The position numbers were made by a program, and so were the translations under genes. From the NCBI RefSeq assembly GCF_032854445.1, contig NW_027017996.1, positions 62,001 to 126,000 on the forward strand: a stretch of 64,000 bases of DNA. Reading direction: 5' to 3'. The notes below the pieces were generated by a model. It was not told the DNA's origin and did no database searches. It worked only from the letters and a program-made list of their open reading frames with translations. Origin of the DNA: Liolophura sinensis (taxonomy: Eukaryota > Mollusca > Polyplacophora > Chitonida > Chitonidae). Positions 38,201 to 52,081 of the stretch are shown piece by piece. How positions within the stretch are numbered: the first letter of the stretch is position 1; every line of letters starts with the position of its first letter.

Positions 38201-40947
38201 TTGTATACTGATTACAATGTTCACCTTGCAACTGATGATGTTTTTATAATGATTACAACGTTCATCTTGTAACTGAACATGCAATTATAAGGATTATAAT
38301 GTTCACTTTGTAACTGATCATGCTATTACAATGATTACAATGTTCATCTTGTAACTACATATGCTATAATAATGATTACAATGTTCATCTTGTAACTACA
38401 TATGCTAATATAATAATTGCAATATTCCTTTTGTAACTGAGCATGCTATTATATTGATTACAATGGTGATTTTGTAACCGTTGACGCTATTATAATGATT
38501 ACAATGTTCACTTTGTAACTGAACATGCTATTACAATGATTACAATGTTCATCTTGTAACTGAACATGCTATTATGTCGATTACAATCTTCATCTTGCAA
38601 CTGAGCATGATATTATAATGATTACAATGTTCATCTTGTAATTGAACGTGCTAATATAATGAATACATTGTTCATTTTGTAACTGATGATGTTATTATAA
38701 TGATTACAATATTCATCTTGTAACTAAATATGCTTATGTAATGATTACAATGTCCATTTTGCAACTGAGCATGCTTTTATACTTACAATGTCCACCTTAT
38801 AACTGAACATGCTATTATAATGATTAGAATGTTCATCTTGTAACTGAGCATGATTTTATAAAGATTACAATGTTCACCTTGTAACTGAACATGCTTTTAT
38901 AATGATTACAATGTTCATCTTGTAATTGAACGTGCTAATATAATGAATACAATGTTTACTTTGTAACTGATGATGTTATTATAATGATTACAATATTCAT
39001 CTTGTAAGTGAATATGCTAATGTAATGATTACAATGTCCATTTTGCAACTGAGCATGCTTGTATACTGATTACAATGTTCACCTTGTAACTGTTTATGTT
39101 TTTATAATGATTACAATGTTCATCTTGTAACTGAACATGCAATTATAAGGATAACAATGTTCACTTTGTAACTGAACATGCTATTACAATGAATCCATGG
39201 TTGACCTTGTAACTGAGCGCATTATTATAATGATTACAATGTTCATCTTGTAACTGAATATGCTATTGTAATGATTACAATGTCCATTTTGCAACTGAGC
39301 ATACTTATATACTGATTACAATGTTCACCTTGCAACTGATGATGTTTCTATAATGATTACAATGTTCACTTTGTAACTGAACATGCTATTACAAAGATTA
39401 CATTGTTCACCTTGTAACTGAGCACATTATTATAATGATTACAATGTTTATCTTGTAAGTGAACATGCTAATGTAATGATTACAATATCCATTTTGCAAC
39501 TGAGCATGCTTTTATACTGATTACAATGTTCACTTTGTAACTGATGATATTTTTATAATGATTACAATGTTCATCTTGTAACTACATATGGTATAATAAT
39601 GATTACAATGTTCGTCTTGTAACTACATATGCTATTATAATAATTGCAAAATTCATTTTGTAACTAAGCATGCTATTATTTTGATTACAATGGTGATTTT
39701 GTAACCGTTGACGCTATTATAATGATTACAATGTTTACTTTGTAACTGAACATGCTATTACAATGATTACAATGTTCATCTTGTAACTGAACATGCTATT
39801 ATGTCGATGACAATCTTTATCTTGTAACTGAAAATGATATTATAATGATTACAATGTTTATCTTGCAACTGAAAATGATATTATAATGATTACAATGTTC
39901 ACTTCGTAACTGATCATGCTATTTTAACTATTACAATGTTCATCTTGTAACTGGGCATGTTTTTATAATGATTACAATGTTCATCTTGTAACTGAGCACG
40001 CTATTGTAATGATTATAATGTTCACCTTGTAACTGAGCACATGATTATAATGATTACAATGTTCATCTTGTAACTGAATATGCTATTGTAATGATTACAA
40101 TGTCCAATTTGCAACTGAGCATGCTTGTATACTGATTACAATGTTCACCTTGCAACTGATGATGTTTTTATCATGATTACAATGTTCATCTTGTAACTGA
40201 ACATGCAATTATAAGGATTACAATGTTCACTTTGTAACTGAACATGCTATTACAATGATTACAATGTTCATCTTGTAACTGAACATGCTATTATGTCGAT
40301 TACAATCTTCATCTTGCAACTGAAAATGATATTATAATGATTACAATGTTTATCTTGAAACTAAGCATGCTATTATAATGATTACAATGTTCACTTCGTA
40401 ACTGAACATGCTATTAGAAGTATTACAATGTTCATCTTGTAACTGGGCATGTTTTTATAATAATTACACTGTTCACCTTGTAACTGAACATGCTATTATA
40501 ATGATTACAATGTTCATTTTGCAACTGAGCATGCTTTTATACTGATTACAATGTTCACCTTGTAACTGATGATGTTTTTATAATGATTACAATGTTCATC
40601 TTGTAACTTAGCATGCTATTATAATGATGACAATGTTCATTTTGTAAATGAGCACGCTATTATACTGTTTACAATGTTCATCTTGTAACTGAGCATGCTA
40701 TTATAATGATTACAATGTTCATGTTGTAATTGAACGTGCTAATATAATGAATACAATGTTCATTTTGTAACTGATGATGTTTTTATAATGATTACAATAT
40801 TCATCTTGTAACTGAACATGCTATTATGATTACAATTTTCATCCTGTAACTGAGCTTTCTATTATAATGATTACAATGTTTACCTTGTAAGTGAGCGTGA
40901 TAATATAATGTTTACAATGTTTATCTTGTAACTGAGCATGCTATCAT
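32275..40947 (+). repeat. Satellite array A7 (41-bp monomers, nested duplications)
   Basis: About 212 monomers. It corresponds to A2 plus 1,798 bases at 34280-36077. Within it, landmark strings recur at set distances: the 38-bp monomer ACTTACAATGTCCACC with downstream GATTAGAATG occurs at 33174, 34278 and 35669 (offsets 1,104 and 2,495), and GTTGTAACTGAGCATGC at 32495 and 34990 (also 2,495). Both offsets are close to whole multiples of 41. Confidence 0.96.
34280..36077 (+). repeat. 1,798-bp segment present in A7 but not in A2
   Basis: All of it is ordinary satellite, made of strings repeated elsewhere in A7. Its left edge is TTATAC and its right edge precedes GATTACTATG. The A2 counterpart reads TTATACGGATTACT at 6487-6500. 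Loss from A2 by deletion and gain in A7 by nested duplication are both possible; the unusual GG in A2 slightly favours a deletion scar. Confidence 0.8.
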
Positions 40948-41485
40948 AAGACACGAGTCTCTTTAACTGGATTTAGTCTATTTCAGCTGAGGGGAAAAAT
41001 GAAAGATTTAGTGTGGATAATGTGTGGGGATAATATGAGCTTTTTAGCGTGTATTTGGTCCAAACTGCATCTTTGTACCGTTGATCGTTGAGAAGAAATA
41101 GAAGGCATTTCTCAATATTGGCACTTAAAAGATGGTGCCAGCTAGGAAATCAGCTCTAACCCCAGTGTTCCATGTGGGATTACAGAGGGCGATGGCGTGC
41201 TGACCCCATCGGTAACTGAGGCCCTCCAAAAATCAAAAATCAAAATCAAAAATTAAATAAGTAAGTAAAATGTAAAACGTTGTGAGGCCGATAGAAAATC
41301 ATGTGTTTCTCTAACTGATTTCACTCCAATATATTCTTTCATCCAGCGTGTTGACAGAGTCAGTGGAATTCGGATGTTTAAATGGTTTCAAGCAACGAAG
41401 TATCATTACTTCAAGATATTAATATAACCTGAAGCTTCTAAACCTGGATCACTGTGTTTTCCTGAATCGTTGATTAAATCAATTA

Positions 41486-41618
41486 ACACCATACTGAATC
41501 TCTGTTGCACCGTAAACACCATCCTGAATCTCTGCTGCACAGTAAATACCATCCTGAAACACTGCTACACAGTAAGCACCATCCTGAATCTCTGCTGCAC
41601 AGTAAACACCGTCAGGAA
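41486..41618 (+). repeat. 30-bp minisatellite in L8
   Basis: Four 30-bp units plus a partial, as in L3. Confidence 0.92.
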
Positions 41619-41682
41619 TTTTACACTTACTGCGATCAGATAGCATTTTTCTGTATAGACATGTATGTCGCTGTGCAACTGA

Positions 41683-42048
41683 GTGAGTGAGTGAGTGCTT
41701 GGGGTTTAACGTCGTACTCAACAATTTTTCAGTCATATGACGACGAAGGAATCATTAGGGTGCATGCACGTTTAATGTGCCTCCTTGTTGCAGGACGGAT
41801 TTTCACCGCTCTTTTATTTAGTGCTGCATCACTGAGACGACTTACCGAAGGCAAGTAAGCCGCCCCGCCCGAGCCATTATACTGAAACGGGTCAACCAGT
41901 CGTTGCACTATCCCCCTTCATGCTGAACGCCAAACGAGGAAGTCACAACTTCCTCTTTTAAAGTCTTAGGTGTGACTCGACCAAGGATTGATCCTGGATC
42001 TACCGGTCCCGAAGCGGACGCTCTACCAACTGTGCTATCCGGGCCGGT
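41683..42048 (-). mobile_element. tRNA-derived SINE, copy S7
   Basis: Copy of S2. Target duplication at 41671-41682 and 42049-42060; box B-like 41972-41982 and box A-like 42019-42037 on the minus strand. Confidence 0.9.
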
Positions 42049-42941
42049 CTGTGCAACTGACGATCAGATAACATTTATCTGTAAAGACATGTATGTCTCT
42101 GCGCCATTTACTGTACCTATGTCTTTCACTTCAGGCAAACCTTAGTCCTCCCATACATAACCCCACCTGACAAGGCTCCTATTCAGGCTATTTTATTTCC
42201 TAGTGAAAGGAAGGCTTTAAGCATACATGTTTGTATATATAATATTAGTGGAGCGAGTTTTCAGTAATACACAATTAACATATAACAGACCTATCAAAAC
42301 CCTCACAGAATCCAAACGAAGTCCACCGTAAGCACTCTGGAAAAAACATATTAGGAGCTCAAGTACGTCTATATCGCATTTGTTATTTCATTTCTAACAT
42401 GATGATATCACAGAGCTGTAACATTTATCTGTCAAAACCGTTAGTTTAATAAGTTACATGTTTGTCCTGAAAGAAAGAGACAAAGTTATTGATCTCATTA
42501 ACGTACGTGTACCTGCCGACGAGCATCAGTTACCATTGTCAGCAAGACTAGTCCCGATATAGAAGAACCGCAGAGAAAACCATCAAAGAATTGGGGTCGA
42601 GTTTTCTGATTTTATTGCAGTCAGATTAATTTCACAGATATCGTATTCTACACATTTGGCCCATTGCCAGTACGCTGCAAATAGGGGTGCGAAACAATGC
42701 ATGTATTTTTCATTGAGGAATGAAGAAAATGGTTTTAAAAAAGGACAAACTTAAGTTCTCTTAAATATGCATACCTGTAGTTTCCGTTTTCAAAGGCTAA
42801 ACAGTCTAACAAAGGGCCATTTGACTTAAGAACATGCCTATTACAATATTACATGTAATTAACATAAATACGATATGATGGCGTTTAGTTAAACTAAGGT
42901 GAATATACCAGAGTTTGGAAGCGATTTATTCTAAAAATAAT

Positions 42942-45925
42942 TCTTACAATGTTCATCTGGTAACTGAACATCCTATTATAATGATTACATTGCTCATCTT
43001 GTAACTGAGCATGTTTTTATAATGATTACAATGTTCACCTTGTAACTAAGCACACTATTGTAATGATTTCAATGTTCTCCTTGTAACTGAGCACATTATT
43101 ATAATGATTGCAATGTTCATCTTGTAACTGAATATGCTATTGCAATCATTACAATGTCCATTTTGCAACTGAGCATGCTTGTATACTGATTACAATGTTC
43201 ACCTTGCAACTGATGATGTTTTTATAATGATTACAACGTTCATCTTGTAACTGAACATGCAATTATAAGGATTACAATGTTCACTTTGTAACTGATCATG
43301 CTATTACAATGATTACAATGTTCATCTTGTAACTACATATGCTATAATAATGATTACAATGTTCATCTTGTAACTACATATGCTAATATAATAATTGCAA
43401 TATTCCTTTTGTAACTGAGCATGCTATTATATTGATTACAATGGTGATTTTGTAACCGTTGACGCTATTATAATGATTACAATGTTCACTTTGTAACTGA
43501 ACATGCTATTACAATGATTACAATGTTCATCTTGTAACTGAACATGCTATTATGTCGATTACAATCTTCATCTTGCAACTGAGCATGATATTATAATGAT
43601 TACAATGTTCATCTTGTAATTGAACGTGCTAATATAATGAATACATTGTTCATTTTGTAACTGATGATGTTATTATAATGATTACAATATTCATCTTGTA
43701 ACTAAATATGCTTATGTAATGATTACAATGTCCATTTTGCAACTGAGCATGCTTTTATACTTACAATGTCCACCTTATAACTGAACATGCTATTATAATG
43801 ATTAGAATGTTCATCTTGTAACTGAGCATGATTTTATAAAGATTACAATGTTCACCTTGTAACTGAACATGCTTTTATAATGATTACAATGTTCATCTTG
43901 TAATTGAACGTGCTAATATAATGAATACAATGTTTACTTTGTAACTGATGATGTTATTATAATGATTACAATATTCATGTTGTAAGTGAATATGCTAATG
44001 TAATGATTACAATGTCCATTTTGCAACTGAGCATGCTTGTATACTGATTACAATGTTCACCTTGTAACTGTTTATGTTTTTATAATGATTACAATGTTCA
44101 TCTTGTAACTGAACATGCAATTATAAGGATAACAATGTTCACTTTGAAACTGAACATGCTATTACAATGAATCCATGGTTCACCTTGTAACTGAGCGCAT
44201 TATTATAATGATTACAATGTTCATCTTGTAACTGAATATGCTATTGTAATGATTACAATGTCCATTTTGCAACTGAGCATACTTATATACTGATTACAAT
44301 GTTCACCTTGCAACTGATGATGTTTCTATAATGATTACAATGTTCACTTTGTAACTGAACATGCTATTACAAAGATTACATTGTTCACCTTGTAACTGAG
44401 CACATTATTATAATGATTACAATGTTTATCTTGTAAGTGAACATGCTAATGTAATGATTACAATATCCATTTTGCAACTGAGCATGCTTTTATACTGATT
44501 ACAATGTTCACTTTGTAACTGATGATATTTTTATAATGATTACAATGTTCATCTTGTAACTACATATGGTATAATAATGATTACAATGTTCGTCTTGTAA
44601 CTACATATGCTAATATAATAATTGCAAAATTCATTTTGTAACTAAGCATGCTATTATTTTGATTACAATGGTGATTTTGTAACCGTTGACGCTATTATAA
44701 TGATTACAGTGTTTACTTTGTAACTGAACATGCTATTACAATGATTACAATGTTCATCTTGTAACTGAACATGCTATTATGTCGATGACAATCTTTATCT
44801 TGTAACTGAAAATGATATTATAATGATTACAATGTTTATCTTGCAACTGAAAATGATATTATAATGATTACAATGTTCACTTCGTAACTGATCATGCTAT
44901 TTTAACTATTACAATGTTCATCTTGTAACTGGGCATGTTTTTATAATGATTACAATGTTCATCTTGTAACTGAGCACGCTATTGTAATGATTATAATGTT
45001 CACCTTGTAACTGAGCACATGATTATAATGATTACAATGTTCATCTTGTAACTGAATATGCTATTGTAATGATTACAATGTCCAATTTGCAACTGAGCAT
45101 GCTTGTATACTGATTACAATGTTCACCTTGCAACTGATGATGTTTTTATCATGATTACAATGTTCATCTTGTAACTGAACATGCAATTATAAGGATTACA
45201 ATGTTCACTTTGTAACTGAACATGCTATTACAATGATTACAATGTTCATCTTGTAACTTAACATGCTATTATGTCGATTACAATCTTCATCTTGCAACTG
45301 AAAATGATATTATAATGATTACAATGCTAATCTTGAAACTAAGCATGCTATTATAATGATTACAATGTTCACTTCGTAACTGAACATGCTATTAGAAGTA
45401 TTACAATGTTCATCTTGTAACTGGGCATGTTTTTATAATAATTACACTGTTCACCTTGTAACTGAACATGCTATTATAATGATTACAATGTTCATTTTGC
45501 AACTGAGCATGCTTTTATACTGATTACAATGTTCACCTTGTAACTGATGATGTTTTTATAATGATTACAATGTTCATCTTGTAACTTAGCATGCTATTAT
45601 AATGATGACAATGTTCATTTTGTAAATGAGCACGCTATTATACTGTTTACAATGTTCATCTTGTAACTGAGCATGCTATTATAATGATTACAATGTTCAT
45701 GTTGTAATTGAACGTGCTAATATAATGAATACAATGTTCATTTTGTAACTGATGATGTTTTTATAATGATTACAATATTCATCTTGTAACTGAACATGCT
45801 ATTATGATTACAATTTTCATCCTGTAACTGAGCTTTCTATTATAATGATTACAATGTTTACCTTGTAAGTGAGCGTGATAATATAATGTTTACAATGTTT
45901 ATCTTGTAACTGAGCATGCTATCAT
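42942..45925 (+). repeat. Satellite array A8 (41-bp monomers)
   Basis: About 73 monomers, a near-identical copy of A5 with the class-alpha start and the same end. Confidence 0.97.
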
Positions 45926-46449
45926 AAGACACGAGTCTCTTTAACTGGATTTAGTCTATTTCAGCTGAGGGGAAAAATGAAAGATTTAGTGTGGATAAAG
46001 TGTGGGGATAAGATGAGCTTTTTAGCGTGTATTTGGTCCAAACTGCATCTTTGTACCGTTGATCGTTGAGAAGAAATAGAAGGCATTTCTCAATATTGGC
46101 ACTTAAAAGATGGTGCCAGCTAGGAAATCAGCTCTAACCCCAGTGTTCCATGTGGGATTACAGAGGGCGATGGCGTGCTGACCCCATCGGTAACTGAGGC
46201 CCTCCTCAAACAAAAATTAAATAAGTAAGTAAAATGTAAAACGTTGTGAGGCCGATAGAAAATCATGTGTTTCTCTAACTGATTTCACTCCAATATATTC
46301 TTTCATCCAGCGTGTTGACAGAGTCAGTGGAATTCGGATGTTTAAATGGTTTCAAGCAACGAAGTATCATTACTTCAAGATATTAATATAACCTGAAGCT
46401 TCTAAACCTGGATCACTGTGTTTTCCTGAATCGTTGATTAAATCAATTA

Positions 46450-46582
46450 ACACCATACTGAATCTCTGTTGCACCGTAAACACCATCCTGAATCTCTGCT
46501 GCACAGTAAATACCATCCTGAAACACTGCTACACAGTAAGCACCATCCTGAATCTCTGCTGCACAGTAAACACCGTCAGGAA
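46450..46582 (+). repeat. 30-bp minisatellite in L9
   Basis: Four 30-bp units plus a partial, as in L3. Confidence 0.92.
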
Positions 46583-46646
46583 TTTTACACTTACTGCGAT
46601 CAGATAGCATTTTTCTGTATAGACATGTATGTCGCTGTGCAACTGA

Positions 46647-47012
46647 GTGAGTGAGTGAGTGCTTGGGGTTTAACGTCGTACTCAACAATTTTTCAGTCAT
46701 ATGACGACGAAGGAATCATTAGGGTGCATGCACGTTTAATGTGCCTCCTTGTTGCAGGACGGATTTTCACCGCTCTTTTATTTAGTGCTGCATCACTGAG
46801 ACGACTTACCGAAGGCAAGTAAGCCGCCCCGCCCGAGCCATTATACTGAAACGGGTCAACCAGTCGTTGCACTATCCCCCTTCATGCTGAACGCCAAACG
46901 AGGAAGTCACAACTTCCTCTTTTAAAGTCTTAGGTGTGACTCGACCAAGGATTGATCCTGGATCTACCGGTCCCGAAGCGGACGCTCTACCAACTGTGCT
47001 ATCCGGGCCGGT
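46647..47012 (-). mobile_element. tRNA-derived SINE, copy S8
   Basis: Copy of S2 and the last SINE in the window. Target duplication at 46635-46646 and 47013-47024; box B-like 46936-46946 and box A-like 46983-47001 on the minus strand. Confidence 0.9.
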
Positions 47013-48237
47013 CTGTGCAACTGACGATCAGATAACATTTATCTGTAAAGACATGTATGTCTCTGCGCCATTTACTGTACCTATGTCTTTCACTTCAGGC
47101 AAACCTTAGTCTTCCCATACATAACCCCACCTGACAAGGCTCCTACTCAGGCTATTTTATTTCCTAGTGAAAGGAAGGCTTTAAGCATACATGTTTGTAT
47201 ATATAATGTTAGTGGAGCGAGTTTTCAGTAATACACAATTAACATATAACAGACCTATCAAAACCCTCACAGAATCCAAACGAAGTCCACCGTAAGCACT
47301 CTGGAAAAAACATATTAGGAGCTCAAGTACGTCTATATCGCATTTTTTATTTCATTTCTAACATGATGAGATCACAGAGCTGTTACATTTATCTGTCAAA
47401 ACCGTTAGTTTAATAAGTTACATATTTGTCCTGAAAGAAAGAGACAAAGTTATTGATCTCATTAACGTACGTGTACCTGCCGACGAGCATGAGTTACCAT
47501 TGTCAGCAAGACTAGTCCCGATATAGAAGAACCGTAGAGAAAACCATCAAAGAATTGGGGTCGAATTTTCTGATCTTATTGCAGTCAGATTAATTTCACA
47601 GATATCGTATTCTACACATTTGGCCCATTGCCAGAACGCTGCAAATAGGGGTGCGAAACAATGCATGTATTTTTCATTGAGGAATGAAGAAAATGGTTTT
47701 AAAAAAGGACAAACTTAAGTTCTCTTAAATATGCATACCTGTAGTTTCCGTTTTGAAAGGCTAAACAGTCTAACAAAGGGCCACTTGACTTAAGAACATG
47801 CCTATTACAATATTACATGTAATTAACATAAATACGATATGATGGCGTTTAGTTAAACTAAGGTGAATATACCAGAGTTTGGAAGCGATTTATTCTAAAA
47901 ATAATTCTTACAATGTTCATCTGGTAACTGAACATGCTATTATAATGATTACATTGCTCATCTTGTAACTGAGCACGCTATTATACTGATTACAATGTTC
48001 AACTTGTAACTGGGCATACTAGTGTAATAATTAAAATATTAATTTTGTAACTGAGCATGCTATTATACTGATTACAATGTTCATCTTGTAACTGAACATG
48101 CTATTATAATGATTACAATGTTCATGTTGTAACTGAACATGCTATTATACGAATTACAATCTTCATCTTGTAATTGAGCATGCTATTATAATGATTACAT
48201 TGCTCATCTTGTAACTGAATATGCTATTGCAATGACT

Positions 48238-51200
48238 ACAACGTTCATCTTGTAACTGAACATGCAATTATAAGGATTACAATGTTCACTTTGTAACTGA
48301 ACATGCTATTACAATAATTACAATGTTCATCTTGTAACTGAACATGCTATTATGTCGATTACAATCTTTATCTTGCAACTGAGCATGTTATTATAATGAT
48401 TACAATGTTCATCTTGTAATTGAACGTGCTAATATATTGAATACAATGTTCATTTTGTAACTGATGATGTTATTATAATGATTACAATATTCATCTTGTA
48501 ACTAAATATGCTTATGTAATGATTACAATGTCCATTTTGCAACTGAGCATGCTTTTATACTTACAATGTCCACCTTGTAACTGAACATGCTATTATAATG
48601 ATTAGAATGTTCATCTTGTAACTGAGCATGTTTTTATAAAGATTACAATCTTCACCTTGTAACTGAACATGCTTTTATAATGATTACAATGTTCATCTTG
48701 TAATTGAACGTGCTAATATAATGAATACAATGTTTACTTTGTAACTGATGATGTTATTATAATGATTACAATATTCATCTTGTAAGTGAATATGCTAATG
48801 TAATGATTACAATGTTTATCTTACAACTGAGCATGCTTGTAAACTGATTACAATGTTCACCTTGCAACTGATGATGATTTTATAATGATTACAATGTTCA
48901 TCTTATAACTGAACATGCTATTATGTCGATTACAATCTTCATCTTGCAACTGAGCATGTTTTTAAAATGATTACTATGTTCACCTTGTAACTGAACATGC
49001 TTTTATAATGATTACAATGTCTATCTTGTAAGTGAACGAGCTAATATAATGAATACAATGCTTATGTTGTAACTGATGATGTTATTATAATGATTACAAT
49101 ATTCATCTTGTAAGTGAATATGCTAATAAAATGATTACAATGTCCATTTTGCAACTGAGCATGCTTGTATACTGATTACAATGTTCACCTTGTAACTGTT
49201 TGTGTTTTTATAATGACTACAATGTTCATCTTATAACTGAACATGCAATTATAAGGATTACAATGTTCACTTTGTAACTGAACATGCTATTACAATGATT
49301 ACATTGTTCACCTTGTAACTGAGCGCATTATTATAATGATTACAATGTTCATCTTGTAACTGAATATGCTATTGTAATGATTACAATGTCCATTTTGCAA
49401 CTGAGCATGCTTGTTTACTGATTACAATGTTCACCTTGCAACTGATGATGTTTTTATAATGATTACAATGTTCACTTTGTAACTGAACATGCTATTACAA
49501 TGATTACAATGTTCATCTTGTAACTGAACATGCTATTATGTCGATTACAATCTTCATCTTGCAACTGAGCATTATATTATAATGATTACAATGTTCATCT
49601 TGTAATTGAACGTGCTAATATAATGAATACATTGTTCATTTTGTAACTGATGATGTTATTATAATGATTACAATATTCATCTTGTAACTGAATATGCTTA
49701 TGTAATGATTACAATGTCCATTTTGCAACTGAGCATGCTTTTATACTTACAATGTCCACCTTGTAACTGAACATGCTATTATAAAGATTACAATGTTCAC
49801 CTTGTAACTAAACATGCTTTTATAATGATTACAATGTTCATCTTGTAATTGAACGTGCTAATATAAAGAATACAATGTTTACTTTGTAACTGATGATGTT
49901 ATTATAATGATTACAATATTCATCTTGTAAATGAATATGCTAATGTAATGATTACAATGTTCATCTTGTAATTGAACGTGCTAATATAATGAATACAATG
50001 TTCACTTTGCAACTGATGATGTTTTTATCATGATTACAATGGTCATCTTGTAACTGAACATGCTATTATGTCGATTACAATCTTCATCTTGCAACTGAGC
50101 ATGTTTTTAAAATGATTACTATGTTCACCTTGTAACTGAACATGCTTTTATAATGATTACAGTGTTTATCTTGTAAGTCAACGAGCTAATATAATGAATA
50201 CAATGCTTATGTTGTAACTGATGATGTTATTATAATGATTACAATATTCATCTTGTAAGTGAATATGCTAATGTAATGATTACAATGTCCATTTTGCAAC
50301 TGAGCATGCTTGTATACTGATTACAATGTTCACCTTGAAACTGTTTACTTTTTATAATGATTACAATGTTCATCTTGTAACTGAACATGCAATTATAAGG
50401 ATTACAATGTTCACTTTGTAACTGAACATGCTATTACAATGATTACATTGTTCACCTTGTAGCTGAGCACATTATTATAATGATTACAATGTTCATCTTG
50501 TAACTGAATATGCTATTGTAATGATTACAATGTCCATTTTGCAACTGAGCATGGTTGTATACTGATTACAATTTTCACTTTGCAACTTATGATGTTTTTA
50601 TAATGATTACAATGTTCACTTTTAAAATGAACATGCAATTATAAGGAATACAATGTTCATTTTGTAACTGAACATGCTTTTACAATGATTACATTGTTCA
50701 CCTTGTAACTGAGCACATTATTATAATAATTACAATGTTCATCTTGTAAGTGAATATGCTAATGTAATGATTACAATATCCATTTTGCAACTGAGCATGC
50801 TTTTATACTGATTACAATGTTCACCTTGTAACTGATGATGTTTTTATAATGATTACAATGTTCATCTTGTAACTACATATGCTATAACAATGATTACAAT
50901 GTTCATCTTGTAATGAAATATGCTAATATAATGATTGCAATATTCATTTTGTAACTGAGCATGCTATTATATTGATTACAATGGTGATTTTGTAACCGTT
51001 GACGCTATTATAATGATTACAATGTTTACTTTGTAACTGAGCATGCTATTACAATGATTACAATGTTCATCCTGTAACTGAACATGCTATTATGTCGATT
51101 ACAATCTTTATCTTGCAACTGAGCATGATATTATAATGATTACAATGTTCATCTTGTAATTGAACGTGCTAATATAATGAATACAATGTTCATTTTGTAA

Positions 51201-52081
51201 CTGATGATGTTTATATAATGATTACAATATTCATCTTGTAACTAAATATGCTTATGTAATGATTACAATGTCCATTTTGCAACTGAGCATGCTTTTATAC
51301 TTACAATGTCCACCTTGTAACTGAACATGCTATTATAATGATTACAATGTTCATCTTGTAACTGAGCATGTTTTTATAAAGATTACAATGTTCACCTTGT
51401 AACTGAACATGCTTTTATAATGATTACATTGTTCACCTTGTAACTGAGCACATTATTATAATAATTACAGTGTTCATCTTGTAAGTGAATATGCTAATGT
51501 AATGATTACAATATCCATTTTGCAACTGAGCATGCTTTTATACTGATTACAATGTTCACCTTGTAACTGATGATGTTTTTATAATGATTACAATGTTCAT
51601 CTTGTAACTACATATGCTATAATAATGATTACAATGTTCATCTTGTAATGAAATATGCTAATATAATGATTGCAATATTCATTTTTTAACTGAGCATGCT
51701 ATTATATTGATTACAATGGTGATTTTGTAACCGTTGACGCTATTATAATGATTACAATGTTTACTTTGTAACTGAACATGCTATTACAATGATTACAATG
51801 TTCATCTTGTAACTGAACATGCTATTATGTCGATTACAGTCTTCATCTTGTAACTGAAAATGATATTTTAATGATTACAATGTTTATCTTGCAACTGAGC
51901 ACGCTATTGTAATGATTTCAATGTTCTCCTTGTAACTGAGCACATTATTATAATGATTGCAATGTTCATCTTGTAACTGAATATGCTATTGCAATGATTA
52001 CAATGTCCATTTTGCAACTGAGCATGCTTGTATACTGATTACAATGTTCACCTAGGAACTGATGATGTTTTTATAATGATT
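48238..52081 (+). repeat. 3,844-bp higher-order satellite unit, copy 1
   Basis: It starts at ACAACGTTCATC after a jump from the A6-like string. Landmarks repeat in copy 2, for example GCTAATATATTG (about 48427 and 52271) and the GAAATATGCTAATATAATG string with its neighbours. The length is 94 monomers less a few bases, as expected from shortened monomers. Confidence 0.85.

Larger units (their letters stand above)
40948..42941. repeat. Full linker L8 (class alpha)
   Basis: Near-identical to L3 (offset 29,585) and L5 (offset 19,466). The right-hand ~840 bp (after 42101) holds nothing recognisable. Confidence 0.92.
45926..47905. repeat. Full linker L9 (same type as L6, 1,980 bp)
   Basis: Copy of L6 at offset 19,466, with the short A-rich tail and class-beta right half. 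One visible change is GTCTTCCCATAC near 47109, where other copies read GTCCTCCCATAC. The right-hand ~840 bp (after 47065) has nothing recognisable. Confidence 0.92.
40948..48235 (+). repeat. Segmental duplication block, second copy (partner 21482-28769)
   Basis: L8-A8-L9 and the start of A9 repeat L5-A5-L6-A6 at offset 19,466, with only scattered base changes visible (for example TTCACTTTGTAACTG at 44507 versus TCCACTTTGTAACTG at 25041). Confidence 0.87.
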
